This document shows, piece after piece, positions 19,627-33,078 of a stretch of DNA of 64,000 nucleotides. Below the pieces are notes generated by a model. That model ran no database searches, was not told the DNA's origin, and saw only the letters and a program-made list of their open reading frames with translations. Each line of letters begins with the position of its first letter. Position 1 is the first letter of the stretch. This DNA comes from Isochrysis galbana (Eukaryota; Haptophyta; Isochrysidales; Isochrysidaceae), in assembly GCA_018136815.1 (NCBI GenBank), contig CM030941.1, positions 3,124,600-3,188,599 on the forward strand, read 5' to 3'. The position numbers and the translations under genes were made by a program.

Positions 19627-20860
19627 AACTAAGTTTATACTTAGACGCGATGGAGCGCGCCGCCGCGACTCCCCTCTCCTTCGGGCCCCCCGCCGAGGGC
19701 GCCCCACCAGTGCCAGTTGCCTGACGCCCAGCACAAGGAACAAACACACATCAGCCGGTAGCCCGATGGCACAGGAGGAAGGTGAGAACCAGGCCGTCGA
19801 GAATCGGTACACACCGTCTGCCACTGGAAACCCACTACACCCAGCCCCTAAATAAATAAAATAATTAATGTTATATCCTAGCCAACCCCACTAGCTAATT
19901 GGACACAACTTTTCCGTCCCGGAATCCCGCCATGCCTGACGAGCCAGGTGTCCGAGTGCTACCGGGGGGAAGGGGCACTGCCCCCTCCCCTCGATATTTG
20001 TCCTCCCCCCAGTGCACGCACCGACCCCGCGCACCCCAGCACGTCCTCTCCTCGAGTCCACGCTGGGGGAAAACCCCTTTCGGGTAAAAACAACGCAGGG
20101 GGGGGGGGGCACTCGTGAATGAGAGCCCAGAAGCGCTAATCTCTCTCGCCGAGGCGAGTGGCCGCGGCGAGCCGCGGCCCTTCCCTCCTGGTTCTGGTGC
20201 CCCCGTCTTCTCTTAACCAAACGGGGCGAGAAGACACGTAATCGCCGGAGGGGAGAGCTGCCACTCCCCCCTCCCCTCCCTCTTCCCTCTTCCTCCTCTC
20301 TTCCCTGCGGCTCTGGCCCATGGCGCGCGCCTGCGGCCCCTCTTCAGGTCCCCAGGAGGCCTGCAGGGGCCTGGGAGCACAGCTCAGGGGGCAGGTGAGG
20401 CTGGGGCATGGCCCTGGCCCCTCCTGCCTCTCCCTCGCTGGCTCTCGAGCCCCTGCCGGTCGACAGGAGCTGGCTGGGGGCTCCTGATCAGGGGGGCCCA
20501 GGGGGAGGAGGGGTTGGTCAGAGCGAGAAGCAGGCCAACGCGGGCCAGGGCGTGCGATCTGTGCCCGACTCTCAGGGAGAGTCAGGGCAGGCTGGGTGAG
20601 TCCCCCCTACATGCCAAGAGGCAGCGCAGGGGGGTGGATGGTTCTCGCCCCCCATGAGGGGAGTCGAGAGAGTGGGGGGGGCGCGAGGCCCCCCTCCATG
20701 GCGACCAATCATAAGATTAGTCCACTACACCCAGCCCCTAGGTAGAGCACGAGGGGACGAGCCGCAAGGCAGGTGGAGGGGGAGGGAAGGGAAGCGGGCG
20801 TGGCTGCGTAGATACTGTGCAGGGTCGCGCGCGCGGCGAGATTATTAAGAAGTTTTTTTT
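19627..20860 (+). mobile_element. Short LINE-derived element L19 with 18-bp TSD, containing nested R3
   Basis: TCACTTGAATAGACCGTA lies at 19609-19626 and 20861-20878. The element opens with hairpin AACTAAG-TTTATA-CTTAG and ATGGAGCGCGCC, and ends GATTATTAAGAAG plus a T run, the LINE 3' terminus. Without nested R3 it is only about 340 bp. It thus joins LINE 5' and 3' ends with the interior deleted. The ORF1-like start closes after about 25 codons. Confidence 0.75.
19851..20721 (-). mobile_element. SINE-like element R3 with 19-bp TSD, nested in L19
   Basis: CCACTACACCCAGCCCCTA occurs at 19832-19850 and 20722-20740. On the minus strand the element starts ACTAATC-TTAT-GATTGGT, runs through the R1/R2 body and ends GGATATAACATTAATTATTT plus an AT-rich tail. 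Orientation is opposite to R1, R2 and the host element. Confidence 0.8.
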
Positions 20861-20868
20861 TCACTTGA

Positions 20869-21126
20869 ATAGACCGTATATGCGCCGCGGAATATTACTC
20901 CACGTGGAGGTGGCACAAGGCGTATATAGATTTAAGACTTTTCACGGGCATGGCGGCATCAGACCACCACCCGGTGGTGGCGACCTTTGCGATTGCCCCT
21001 CCCAGACGGGCGACTGAGATCGAGGCCAAGATACCGCAGGAGGTGCTAGACGACCCGGAGGCACGCGAGATAATAAACCTCCTCACGCCGTGCATGTAGC
21101 GGCTCGTTTTTTAAGATTTTTTTTTC
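20869..21126 (+). pseudogene. LINE apurinic-type endonuclease C-terminal fragment
   Basis: An open frame from 20869 to the TAG at 21097-21099 encodes STWRWHKAYIDLRLFTG, then AASDHHPVVATF. This is the C-terminal SDH block of the exonuclease/endonuclease/phosphatase fold used by LINE endonucleases (the His is catalytic). Right after the stop come GCGGCTCG and TTTTTTAAGA with a T run, the LINE 3' terminus, so the interior including RT is deleted. L19 inserted into this fragment, and the frame upstream at 19.46-19.61 kb may be its continuation. Confidence 0.6.
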
Positions 21127-21129
21127 ATA

Positions 21130-21603
21130 AAGCGATACAAGCTTTGGGCTTCGGCCCCGGGTACTCTAGATGGTTAGCACTATCAACAAACGTTGACTCA
21201 CTCCCGACCCGATGGATCAAGGCCAACGGGAGGCGGAGCAATCCCTTCACGATCCATTGCAGTATGCGTCCCGCTGGTGGAGTGTGGTGGATGTGGCTGT
21301 GGAGGGTGAGATGGGTGTTGTGTTCCAGCATGGTGGTCTCCATGTGGTCTGTACGTGCGCTGTTCGCGGTGATGCGGGGGCGTGGCGTGGCGGCTCCTGT
21401 GCCCACCTCACTGCTTCATGGGACTCCTAGTGGAAGACAAGAAAGGAATGAATCGCACCATGTGGCTGGGCGTGTCGTCTGGGCGCGGTCGCTTCGGCGA
21501 CAGCGGGGTGTCCATCAGCAGTTCGTCCATCTCCGCGAGTGCGGCGGCAGCGAGGGAGGGAGGCGGCGCGCGCTCCATGACCCTATCGTTTTAACGATAG
21601 TTT
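21130..21603 (-). mobile_element. LINE 5' fragment with hairpin and ORF1 start
   Basis: The minus strand starts AACTATCGTTAAAACGATAG, then GGTC and ATGGAGCGCGC. This is identical in the hairpin to the copy at 43076. The frame gives MERAPPP, then LAEMDELLMDTPLSPKRPRP and a stop about 57 codons on. Further frames to 21130 are open but shifted. Confidence 0.55.
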
Positions 21604-22667
21604 GAAGCGGGTCCTCTTAATTAAGATCCACGACTTAACAACCCGAATGATGCGCGCGAGTTTTCTCGTGTTTCTTAAGCGAAACGTGTTGCGGATGTAG
21701 TTGCATCAGCCGATAAATTGCGACAACTTTGACCAAAACTTTGGGTGGTCCGCCACAAGAACCCCGCAAGAACTGCCGACGAGTTTGGGCAAATCGGGCT
21801 AAAGGTATTGACCGGGGCCTAACAAATACGAGACGGTTGCCTGGGCAAAATGCATTCCATTCAACCATGACAGCCACAGTTACGCCCTCTTCTGCGGCGA
21901 CGACGGCAGTCCAACAGTTGCTCTAACGCGTTGTCGGTCTCACCTTCTTTATGCCCCTCTCTTTGGTCTCGAAAAATTGCAAAGGAAAACGCGAGGGGGG
22001 GGCCGCTCTCTCTGGCTACTTTTAGCTTTAGGATACCACCGAATATCAGAGGCCGCGGGATCGGAAGTGGTATTCTTCACATTCAGTGGGCACGGGGGAG
22101 GGGGGGAACGCTGCGCATGGTGACCAATATTGATTGAGATTGAGAGTAATCCACGCAAAGCATTTCAAAGGTTTGGACATCTTCGTTTGTGGCAAATTTT
22201 ACAATTTAATTCTCATATAGTTCGGCCCGACCAAATTGGAATATCCGCCCACCCCGACAACCAACAAGCGATGGCATGGGTAGAGTTCATTCAACAGAGA
22301 AGATTTCTTTTATGAGATGAGCCGTGATATTGGGGAAGCACGCATCTCGAGGATCCGAGGACGATGACTGCTCCCGAAGATGGGAGGCACCCCGTCCCCT
22401 AACGGTCATCAACCGGCTTTTGCCATTTGCCATGCGGATCGCATCGAGGTGTTCTGCCGCATCTTGGGATGTGAGAGCAGACGTCCTCCATGATAGCGCA
22501 CTGCATAATTCATGGCCGTGAAGCACGCAGACACCAGCTTTTAGCGCACCCATCGAACAATTGTTGCGCAGGATTGTTGTCGCACCGCCGTTTGCTGGCA
22601 GTGAGTCAAGATATAAAGGGCTTGCTCACTTTGCAAGTTGCGGCATTCCATAGTGCGATGCGCAGCT
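21604..22667. other. Intergenic, somewhat AT-richer, nothing recognised
   Basis: No conserved domain or repeat was recognised. It lies downstream of the minus-strand polycystin-like gene. Confidence 0.25.
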
Positions 22668-25600
22668 TTAAATAAGCCCCAAATCTTTCGCCCGCGATCG
22701 AAGCTGTGCCGTGCAGCTGTTGTCAAGCAAGAATGGTAATGACACCAAGAGCAAAATCTCGATGGGCTCAATGATGACAAAGCTGCTAAACAAGGCGAGT
22801 GCTATGCTTAGCAGAAACGACTGCGTCTTCTTCTCACCGAACGTCATGGCGTAGACCATCAGCACAAGGATGCAGACAACAAAAACGGCAAGAGCGAAGA
22901 TCCACGCGAATATGAACTTTGCTCGCCCAAAGCGCTCTCCGGGAGTGAGCTTGCGCCGCGCCCGCTCGGACTTCCACTTGAGGTAGGCTTCTTGTGAAAT
23001 CATCTTCGTTCGTGCGTTCCGGATGAGCTCGCGCTCGCGTTTGGCCCTGCGCCGCACCCCTTTGTTTCCGAATCGGAAAATTAGGCGGATAATCATGGCA
23101 GCCACTACGCAAGGGAATACGGTGATCAGTGCTTGGATAATGCGCGTGACCAGTGTCGGCGACACCGTGCTGGGTAAATTACTGAAGAGCATGGCAAGCA
23201 AGACGCTTTCGAGAACAACCACATTCCAAAAAATCTGCACGCATTGGGCGTCGTAGAGATCGCCGTCGGCATCCGTAGGCCAAATGAATGAGATCAATGT
23301 GTGTTCACGGCGGGCTGTGTCCGCAAATCTCTTGAACCACCCACGCACGTATCTCATGATGCGAAGGGCGAGCGCTTTCCACTGGCAGGTCCGGAGCAAA
23401 TAAAACACCTCGTTGACCTCCACCACGGACTGCTTCGCCTTCTCCCGTGCAACGGAGACGGCAGCGACTGCCTTCTCTCTTGCACTTGCGGCGAAGTCTA
23501 GCAAGCCTGATGAGGACAGAGACCTCGGCCTCAAGCTGCGTGTTGTGTCATTTGAGGCTGGTTCTATCTCACGAATCTCGGATACTTGCCGTGCACGCCT
23601 CCAAGCAGATAACTCAGACGGTTGCTTCTCCGGCATCTCTTGCGCAAAACTAGCCGGGTAAACGCTCCGAGAAGAGCTTGCACGAGCAACGGCGATCGCA
23701 TCCCTCATTCGCAAGCGCGCTTTGAATGGCCCTCTCTTGCGCGTCATTGGATTGCCTATGCTGGAGATGATGGGCGTAGACGGCGGGAGCTCAGGAAGGC
23801 TCTCGCTTGCCTGCATTGCCAAGGCCAAAGGACTCGAGGGCCGCACCGTAGGCTGCAACTGACGGGTAAAGGCCTCTCTAGGAGACTGCGGAGGCGATGC
23901 AGGTGGCGATACTCCATACCGAAGGGGTGGTTCTTCTTCTGGCATCGTCGCTTTAACTGTAGTGCGACTCCGCGTCAGCACAGGAGAGTCGATGCATTCT
24001 TTGGAATCATTCTTAGGCTCGCGTTCCGACGGTGCGATTTCGTCCACTGCTTCAATTGCTGTCCGACTCCGCATTGGCACGAGCAAATCGAGGGATCCCT
24101 TGGGATCCTGTCTCTGCTTGCTTTCCATCGCTGCGACCTCATCCCTTGCCTCGACCATCGTCCGACTCGACGTCGGCACGGAGGAATCGGGAGCCTTTTG
24201 GGGATACATTTTCGATAGAAATTTCGGTTGCGCAACATCATCTATTGCTTCAATCATAGTCCGGCTCTTGCGTGGCATTCGCAAGTCCAAGGCTTTACCA
24301 GAGTGATCTACAAACACGTTGTCAGAAATTGCGACTTCATCTGCGGCTTCCACATTCGTCCGAATCTTGCGTGGCGCGAACGAGTCCAAAGTGTCTCCAT
24401 AGTTCTGTGAAAGCACATTTCCTGGTTCTGCGACTTGATTCTGCGGTGCAGCTGAATGAGAAGACATCGAATCCTTGAGATGAGCTGCCTTGACTTTGCC
24501 CGCTACAGCTCGTCCGAAACGATTCGCAAGACGTGCCGCCCGGGGTTTTAAATCATCATAGTCCACGACTCTACTTTCCTCCTGTCTATCACTGACACTC
24601 TTGTTGGGAGTGCCAGCCGGATGCACGCTTGTGGCGAGCGAAGACTTATTGTAGACGGACGTGGCGCTTGATGGCCGGCTTCCAGGCCGCGAGGCGGGTG
24701 CCCATGCTGTTTCCCCGCTCATTCTCATGAGAGGGATGCGGCTATCGTGTTTGGTGCAGCACGGCTTGCCCGATGATTCAACCTGCTCTGCGGACTCACT
24801 CCTACTTGCTTCGATTCGGTCCGACGTGCTCCGCTTTATATCCGTTTCATCATCGTGTAAAAGCTCGGCAGTCAGATCATCCGTGCGCTGGCTACTCCGC
24901 ACATGTCGATGGTGGACGTCGGCCGATGCAGTGGGCGCTGACGCCTGCCGCCTCGTGCTACCCCCTTCCGCTATCGACTGCGCCAGGACATCGGCGGCTT
25001 CGACTTGCATAGCAAGCGAGAGGCTCAGCCTCGTTTGTATCGCCCCGTTGTCCAGCTGCACTTCTCCCTTGCTCACGGTGGAGGAGAGCTCGCCCGAATG
25101 TTGGAGCCTGTCGCGTATCTTGGACATGAGCTCATTGTGCCTGAGCATCCGACGCGTACGCGCGGCTCGCGACTGGGCTAGTAAACGCCGATGGAGCCGA
25201 AAGCGCGCGAACGCGAGCGAAACTAGCCACAGGACTATAATGGAGCCCACGTACGTGACGATGGAAGAGTTCTCCATCGGATTGAATGATGTGAAGAAGC
25301 GAAGCGCATCCTCTGCGGAGAAGGTGTTGAACGTGATTGAGGCGAGCTCGGCGAGCAAGTCTTCGAGCGTTGCGGGGAAACGAAGGACGCTAAAATCAGT
25401 CAAATGGTTGCACAAGCAGTGGAGGAAGCCGTCCGCTTCCCCGCCCGGAGGTGGAGAGACCACACAGCCTCGAGTGCTATATTCACGCAACTCCTCATCC
25501 CAAAACGCGCACTCTGCTTTGACCGAGCAGTCCGCTCCGAGATGGCCGTCGGTACATTGACAGACGCCGTCGATGCACTGTCCGTTTCCGGCGGCAGCAT

Positions 25601-25861
25601 TGCAAAAGTTGAATTCGGAGCAATCGCCCACACCGTACTCTCGCCGACAGGAGTATTTATAGAGGTCGGGGGAGTCCGGTGGATGAGCCGGCGGGGCATC
25701 GGGTGGTTGCGGTGGCACGCTTGGCGGAGGTGGGCCTCTAGGTGGAAGAGGCGGCAACGGCGATGGAGAGGGTGGCGGTGGACTGGGAGGAGGTGGCCGT
25801 GGTGGCGGTGGCGACGGCGGTGGCGGCCTTGGAGCCGTGCCTGGGGCATATGGCGGCGGGG

Positions 25862-25893
<32 letters not shown>

Positions 25894-28800
25894 CGCATCG
25901 GCGGTGGCCTCGGCGGCGGCAATGGGGGTGTGGAAGGGGGCAGAGGCGGAGGTTGCGTGGGCGGCCTCTGAGGGGGACTGCTCGGAGAGGGTGGAGATGG
26001 GGGTGGAGGTGGGGGCGGAGGCGGAGAGGGTGGAGGTCTTGGAGGAGGCGGGGACGGTGGAGGCGGGGGTGGACTAGGCATGGGCGGCGGCGGGAACGGC
26101 GGCGGCGGCGAGGGTGTTGGCGAGGGTGGTGGTGCTGATGGAGGCGGAAATGGGGGAACAGATGGCGGCGGAGTCGAGGGCGGGATGGTTGGAGGCGGCG
26201 ATGGTGGTGGAGGTGGGAACAAGGGCGATGGCGGAGGACTCAGAGGTGGTGGAGAACGCGGCGCAGGAGGAGGTCGCGACGGAGGCTGAGAAGGAGGCAA
26301 AGACGGCGACGGAGGGGGATCGGGGGGCGGCCTTGGCGCAAGACCAGGAGGAAACGGGGGTTGAGATGGTGGCGGCGGCGATGGCGGCGGCCGCGAGGGA
26401 GGTGGTGGGCGCGGAGCCAGCCCAGGCCCATGTGGCGGCGGCGGCGGCAACGGCCACGGAGGAGCGGCCGGAGGTGCACGCGGTGGCTGTCGAGGGGGTG
26501 GCGAAGGCGGTGGTGGGGTAGGGGGCAACGATGGCGGAGAGGGTGGCGGGAGAGGTGGCGGTTCCAACGGGTCGGGCGACGGCACAATTGGTGGTGGTGG
26601 TGGTGGTGGTGTGCCAGGTGGCTCCGATGGAGAAGGGGGATGTGGCGGCGGCGGCATCGTCGGCGGGCTGGACGGAGGCGGCGGAGCCACCGAACAAGTC
26701 ACACGCACCCTGCCGCCGCCCGGATTGGTGCGGCTGCATTCGCCAGAGATACCTCCAATGCATGCAAGCGATGCGCACGCGTCCGTGTTGTCACCCACCC
26801 TGTACACCTCGCCATTCGGACAAGTGCACTGTCCGCCCCAAGTTCCGACACCGATGACGCCGTATTCCACCTTGTTCACCACGCCGGGAGGGTACTGTGG
26901 TGGGGGCGCAGGTGACGGCGAAATAGGGGGCGGGGTCGGCGGCGGAGCGCTAGGTGGGGGCGGCAGCGGGGCAAACCCTGGTGGATGCGGTGGCGGCGAG
27001 GGCGGTGGCGGGCTCGGAGTCGGAGTTGCTGGCGGGGGGGAGACGGGTCGGGCACACGCGGCGGCGGCGTGAGTGGTGGCTGTGCCGGCGGCGACGGAGG
27101 GGCCAAGGGAGGAGGCTTGGGCGGCGCGCGCGGCGGGCTGCGCGGTGGATTGTGAGGTGGCCAGCTTGGTGGCCTTCGAGGCGGAGGAAGAGAGGGAGGG
27201 GAGGGTGGGGTCAACGGTGGAGCCAAAGGAGCAGGCGTTGCCGGAGGTGGTGGACTTGGGGGAAGTCGCGGAGGGGGTTGAGGCGGTGGGAAAGGAGGGC
27301 GTTGCGGCGGTGGCGAGGGTGGTCTCGGTGGATTCGGTGGGGTGGGAGGCGGCAGTGGCGGAGGAGACGGCGGGCGGGAAGGCGGTGGCTGCTGTGGCGG
27401 CGGTGGCAATGGATTTAGACCGGGAGGAAATGTGCAAACATCGCGCCATAGATTTGGGTCCAATGTCACGATGGACCCGGGTAGTGGCAAGAGGATGCGG
27501 ATCGGCTCGGAAGTGTTTGACACATTCAACTCGTTGCCTAGCTCGTCCGCCAAGATGATGGACGTGACACCGTCGCCTATATCTGAAGTCACGTTGTGAA
27601 CATTGGTCTCGTAGGAGGTGATGATGCTGCCGACGGATCCACACGCACCGACTCCTGTGCCAAGGTTGGACATTCGGCGTCGCCCTCGACGAGATATTGA
27701 ACCCTCAACAGCTGGCCCATGTCGCCCTTCGCGACCTCTCGCCGACTCTTCCTCGTTGCACAATGTTCCACTTGGCAGGGCGAAGGAGGCGGTGAGCCCG
27801 CTGATCAGCGACGACGCTTGCACGGGCTGCCCTTCCAAACCCGTGGGGTCAAGCACTACTTGTAGGGAGGTGGCGATGCCGTTGCCCCCGTATGATTCTG
27901 GCACCTCTCCGGGCACCACCGTCTTGAGCACCGCATTTGACAGCTTTGTGGCAGCACTTGCGAGTTGCTCGGCTCTTGCTTGTTGCGCCAAGAGTCGCGC
28001 GGCACCGTCGGCGGTGCCGTTGGCGATCGATACATTCTGCTGCATCCGTCGACGAGAGGAACCAACGGGCACGTCTTGGGTAGTCTGATTCACGCCGCTC
28101 GAGATGTTGGTTGCATTGGATGCCCGGGCGACGAGCGATGTCGCCGAGAGAAAGGAACCCACGCTTCGCAGCATTACACTTGGCGCGCCGTCAGCAAATT
28201 CTCCGGCTTGTCCGGCTTTCTCCATGAGGTTGTCGAGTACCTGGGCGCCAGCTTGCTGCGCTTCCTCGGTGAGCTCGCACGGATCACCGCCTAGGGCTCC
28301 GACTGCATTGCTGGTGGCAAGTAGTGCCCCAGAGTCGGTTGATTGCTGATCACGTGACTCGGCAAGCGTGACGATGATACTTGTTCTCAGTGTCGAACTG
28401 TACGCCGCATCCTCCCCGCCATGAAGACACACTGTCCTACCGACGTCGCCCTCGGAGAGTCGACGCCTCCGACGTCCCGACGCAGCTTGGTTCAGCTTGT
28501 TTCCGACCGAGCCAGCGAGTTGCATCATTGCGTCGGTATCCCCTTCCGCCCGCAGGAGTGCAAGCTGTTCACTAAGCTGGTTCCCTTTGCTGTTGTCGAT
28601 GTCTCCGCCAGGAAGAACTTCCAAGTCGACGGAACGGACCGCAATGGCGCCAAATGCGTCACGCACAGTGCAAATCAAAGTCCACATGCCCTCCTCGGGG
28701 AAACCCCAAACGACGCTATCGCGCATTGACCTTGAGCCCAGAGGAACAGTCGTGGCGTTTTCCTCGCCTCGTCGTACGTAACCAAAGCTGTAGAGGAGGG

Positions 28801-31800
28801 GCTTGTCGGCCTCGTCGTCATCCCAATTCTTGGCCTGTATCTCGACGGTGGTCTCAAACTCGACGACGGGCGTCGCCGACGCCATCATCGTGCAGCTGCC
28901 ACCGAAAGGAGGTTCATTCATAACGACTGTGATGGAAGCAGAACCAGCTCGCTCTCCCACCGTCGCCGTGAGCGTCAGGGTGTAGGTGGCGCCGGGCTGC
29001 AGCAAGCCCGGCAACAAAACGAGATTGCTCTTCCGAATCCCCGTTGTGCTGAACAAAGACATGTCTAGGTCGCTATCGTCGATGCTCCATAGGTATTCTA
29101 CCGGGCTCGAATTCGGCATTGCGCCACCGCCATCCATGTCGGAGCCTCCAAACAAGGCGAGCTTCTTTGAAGGATTTTGCTTGAGGTCTTTCAATGGCTC
29201 TATAAAGACTTCAGGCAATTTGCCCGGTCGGACACTGATTTGGACGCTAGATTCGACCGCTTCGCCGTCGAGCTTGCTGACGACCACCGAGAAATGGTAC
29301 ACAAATCGGCTCGACAAGCTCCCTGCCCCGATATTCCATTCGCATACGTCCAATGAAGGCGCCGTAAACGGACAGCGCCCAAACGGTGCGCGACTCGAAG
29401 CAAGGACGGCCGTGCACGTCCAGTTGTATGTAAGCACGGCACCAGCATCATCCGGGTCGCCGAACGCCTCGCCGCATGCATCGACGAGCAATGGGCTGTC
29501 CTCTCCGACGTTCCTATTCCCGCCCACTATGGACCCGGAGAGCGGCTCATCAGCCAACGTGACTTGCACGGTTGCATTGCCGCACACCGCCGTGCCCCGC
29601 ATGCACCCCACACAAACAACATCGTACACAACATTCTTGCTAAGATAGGAACCTCGGAGCTCGAGACCGCGCCGCAGATTCGAACCCCTGGAAGCCTCAA
29701 ACAGATCGAGCAGCGGCATAACCACGCCGTCAGAGTCGGTCGCCTCGACATTACGCCAAGTGTATTCAATCTGGGCATTCGCTCCTTCGAAGCAAGATGC
29801 AAGCTTCGCCGATGCCTGTAGAACGACGGAACTGTCCGCTCTCACTCGCACCGTGGGTGGCGCGGCAATGCTGATTGTAGGGATGGGCGCTGCCGCTCTG
29901 TTGACTACCACCTCGAATGGCGGACTCTCACTGCCCAGAAAATTGCGCACGATGAGGCCAAATACAAAGGTGGAGCCGCCGTCGAGCTCAGCGCGTAGCG
30001 CGATCTTATCAATGCCGGAGCCTTGCGTCGGGATCAATGCGGCATCGAGGGCGGATTGAATCTGGTAGTAACGATCACATCGTGTTGGGTGTGCGACGAA
30101 TTGGAACAGCAAGGACTTCGAACCCCCTCCCGTGCTTCGGGACGCATCTAGAACCAACTCTGTTCCGTAACACGAGCTGATCTCACCGGGCGCTTGCAGC
30201 AAGGCGACGGGCTGTATGCATGCCTCCACTTCCAGCGTGGCTGCCACGTCGCACGGAAAATCCACATTCGTCACTAGTACTTGTGCGAGGTTGCACAAGC
30301 TGTCCCCATCTGCGAGCAAAGCAGCGCACCCACACGGGTCGTAGCCGCATTCTTGTGGGAAAGCCCACATCTTGGGCCACACGACGCCTGGCTTTACTCT
30401 GATGAGCATCCCCGGGGCTGCATCTGTGAATTCGGTGAGGAAGATTGTAACGGTGCTGTCATCCTTCCACTGGCACACCGGTTCCGTGGGGGCTGATCCA
30501 CGGAGCTGCTCGACGGTTTCGAACTCGAAGATGAGGTTGCAGGGCTCCTGCCCGTTCATACCAGCACGGTTCGTCGGCTGGTCGTCGAATTGGACAATGA
30601 TGCGATTGGCACTCGTTGTGAAATAGACGTCGACCACCGCTGGGCTATGCATACCCAGGAACTCAAAGCGCACGGTACCGGATGCGTCATAAAAAGACTG
30701 GGTGTTGAGAGCGATCGAAACGGGTTGTCCCGCGGAGTCGGCTTTGCCCCACGTCGTCGTGCATATAGCAGTCTGATCGTCCAAGTAGAGCGGCGGCTCT
30801 TCCTGCACCGTGCCACCAAACTTGCAACGGAAACGTGACCGCTGCGAGGCAAGGTCGAATGGCAAAGCCCTGAATCCGCTCCCACGAATCGTTACCTCCG
30901 TGCCGCCTGTAGCCTCCCCCATTTGTGGAGATATGGACGTGAGTGTCGGCTGAGAATAGAAGGAGAAGGAGACCACGTCTGCGGCGAACGTCCCTTCGGC
31001 ACCGCCATTCAAACTCACGCCGATATCGACGGTCTGAGCGTCCCACAGGGCCGGAAGATCACACTGCACGCGAGTGGCAGCCAAAAGCCGCGCCGGCACA
31101 AGCACACCTGCCACACGGCACACAAGGCCGAAGTCGGCGAAGTTCTCTCCGTACAAGGTGATGGAGGTTGCCAAGCGCTCCGGTGCGCCGACGGGCTCGA
31201 CCGAGGAGATGTGCACCAAGGCCAGATCGTATTCAACGAAGCGAGGAGCTCCGTAAAGTGCCGGCTCCGGCGTCATTCCATTGAGCTTGCACGACATGAG
31301 CCATGTACCAATCACGCCGATGCCAGGAGAGGCGGTGAGTAAGTAAGTCGAATTCACCGGCACGAGCGACTTGGAGACGCGCACGGCTCCGCCCGAGCCT
31401 TCGAGTACAAACTCACACGAACCACCCTCAAGCGCAGGGTCCGGAAAGCCTTCCCCCCGGACTCCGATTGAGACCTCGCTTGAAGCAGGCGCGCCTTTTG
31501 TGTCAATGCTCTCTATGAGTGCGTTGTACAAGGTGAAGCTTGTATTGGTCGGCGTAAAACACTGCCCGTTGAGCGAGAGCTCGATCGGGTAGATGCCAGT
31601 AGAGTAGCGAAAGGTGTCCGGAAGCGCGGGTTTGTTACACGCTACCGAGCGGCCACCATCAACCACTCCACCAATCGAGCCAACAACGCCTCCAACCTGG
31701 CAAAGGATGGGTCCGTACTCTTGAAAGCTGTCCGCGCTGAGCGTTAGGGACGTCTGCAGGTTGTAGGCACCACCCTCAGGAAACACGGCGCCTGCCATTG

Positions 31801-33078
31801 TGGCCTCGTCGCCGTAGACAGTGAAGCTACTCAGCACTTGCATATCCCACTCCTGGGCAACAACGAGAGAGAGCGGATATGACGCCGGCACCACCGCGCT
31901 CGGGGTCTCGCAAGAAATTGTGCCATCGCTCGTCACGTTGGCAGCGGTGACCCCGAGGATGCCAAACTTGCATTGGATTGCCAGCCCTGCCTCGAGAAGA
32001 GCGGAGAATCCTGCGCCGGCGATGGTGAGGACGCTGATGCACCCGATGGAAGTGCCGCGGGGAGATGCTCCATCGATGGCCAACACAACCGCCTGGCTGG
32101 TATGTATGACGCTATATGATGGCGAGTTGTACAAGCCATTGTGGGAGAGGAAGTTGTACTTGTAGCACAACGTCGCAATGCCGGGGCGAACAAAGGTGAA
32201 GCGGGCGCTTGCCGATGAAAGTATCTGGTTGGAGGCCGACGTCTGTCCACCGCATGAAATGGCATCTGCCGACCCAGATATCCATTTGGCCCAGTCGCCA
32301 TCCTCGACATTCTGTCCTGCAAAGGCGACCGTAGTGGGAACCCCTACTTGTGTCAGCACCAGTCGAGGCGCGTTGATGGTGCTCGGCGGCAGCATTGGAG
32401 GCGACATAGGTGGAGATGGTGGCGTTGGCGGCGGTGCCGGCTGCGGCGATGGCGGTTGTAGAGGCGGCCGTGGAGGTGGGGAGGGCGGCGGGGGGTCGTA
32501 TCCACCGGGAGGTGCTGGCTTGAACGGCGGGGGCGGAGAGGGGCTGGGCGGTGTGCGGGGCTGAGGGCTCGGTGGAGGGCTCGGTGGCTCATTTGGTGGC
32601 GGCAATGGATGAGGGGGTGGAGGAGATGGGGCAGCAGTACTCTCTGCAAACGACTCGATGTTGAACGGCTCGGAGAACGACTGGCCGATTCTCGTGGACA
32701 TGCTCTCAGTAAATTGTGGAGCGACGACGATCGCGACAATATCTTCCGTCTGAAGAGTGGAAGAGGGGCCGAGGGTCACTTCGATTCCATAGGAAGTGCT
32801 CGATGTCTTTTCGGCCCGGACATCAGATACACCATAGAGTAGTTCGCTACAAACGGAAGCGATGAGGACGGATAAGTCCCCGCCGTCGGAATTGGCCAAC
32901 GCGCGGCGAGAAGTTGGCTCCGCGCTCAAGGTGCTCATGGAAAACAGCACACGGTGAACCGTTTGTCCACCGGGCGAGAGGGGTGGGGGCGGTGCTGGAG
33001 GAGGTGAGGCAGGCGGCGGGAGCGACGGCGGGGCTGATGGCGGTGGTCTTGGTGGCGGTAGGGGAGGGGGCGGCGATG
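22668..33078 (-). CDS. Polycystin/REJ-GPS-like multidomain membrane protein (two frames; probably C-terminal part of a larger gene)
   Basis: Two long minus-strand frames are joined by a one-base shift in a C7/G7 run at 27034-27040 inside a Pro-rich tract. Domains N to C: a region near 32.6-32.95 kb; a Pro-rich linker; IPT/TIG-like Ig repeats (SISPQMGEATGGTEVTI near 30.9 kb); a REJ/PKD-like region (27.6-30.2 kb); more Pro-rich linkers; a Cys-rich module with GQCTCPNG and VGDNTDACASLAC (26.7-26.9 kb); an EGF-like unit (25.55-25.65 kb); a canonical GPS with CAFWDEE and CNHLTDFSVL (25.39-25.52 kb), including the HLT autocleavage site; a membrane span; a long polar cytosolic stretch; and at least four further spans (22.7-23.35 kb) after FIWPTDADGD. 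No PLAT domain or clear channel pore was recognised. At 33078-33081 the N-terminal Pro-rich frame meets the SPPPP frame of the exostosin ORF, one base out of phase. Confidence 0.75.
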
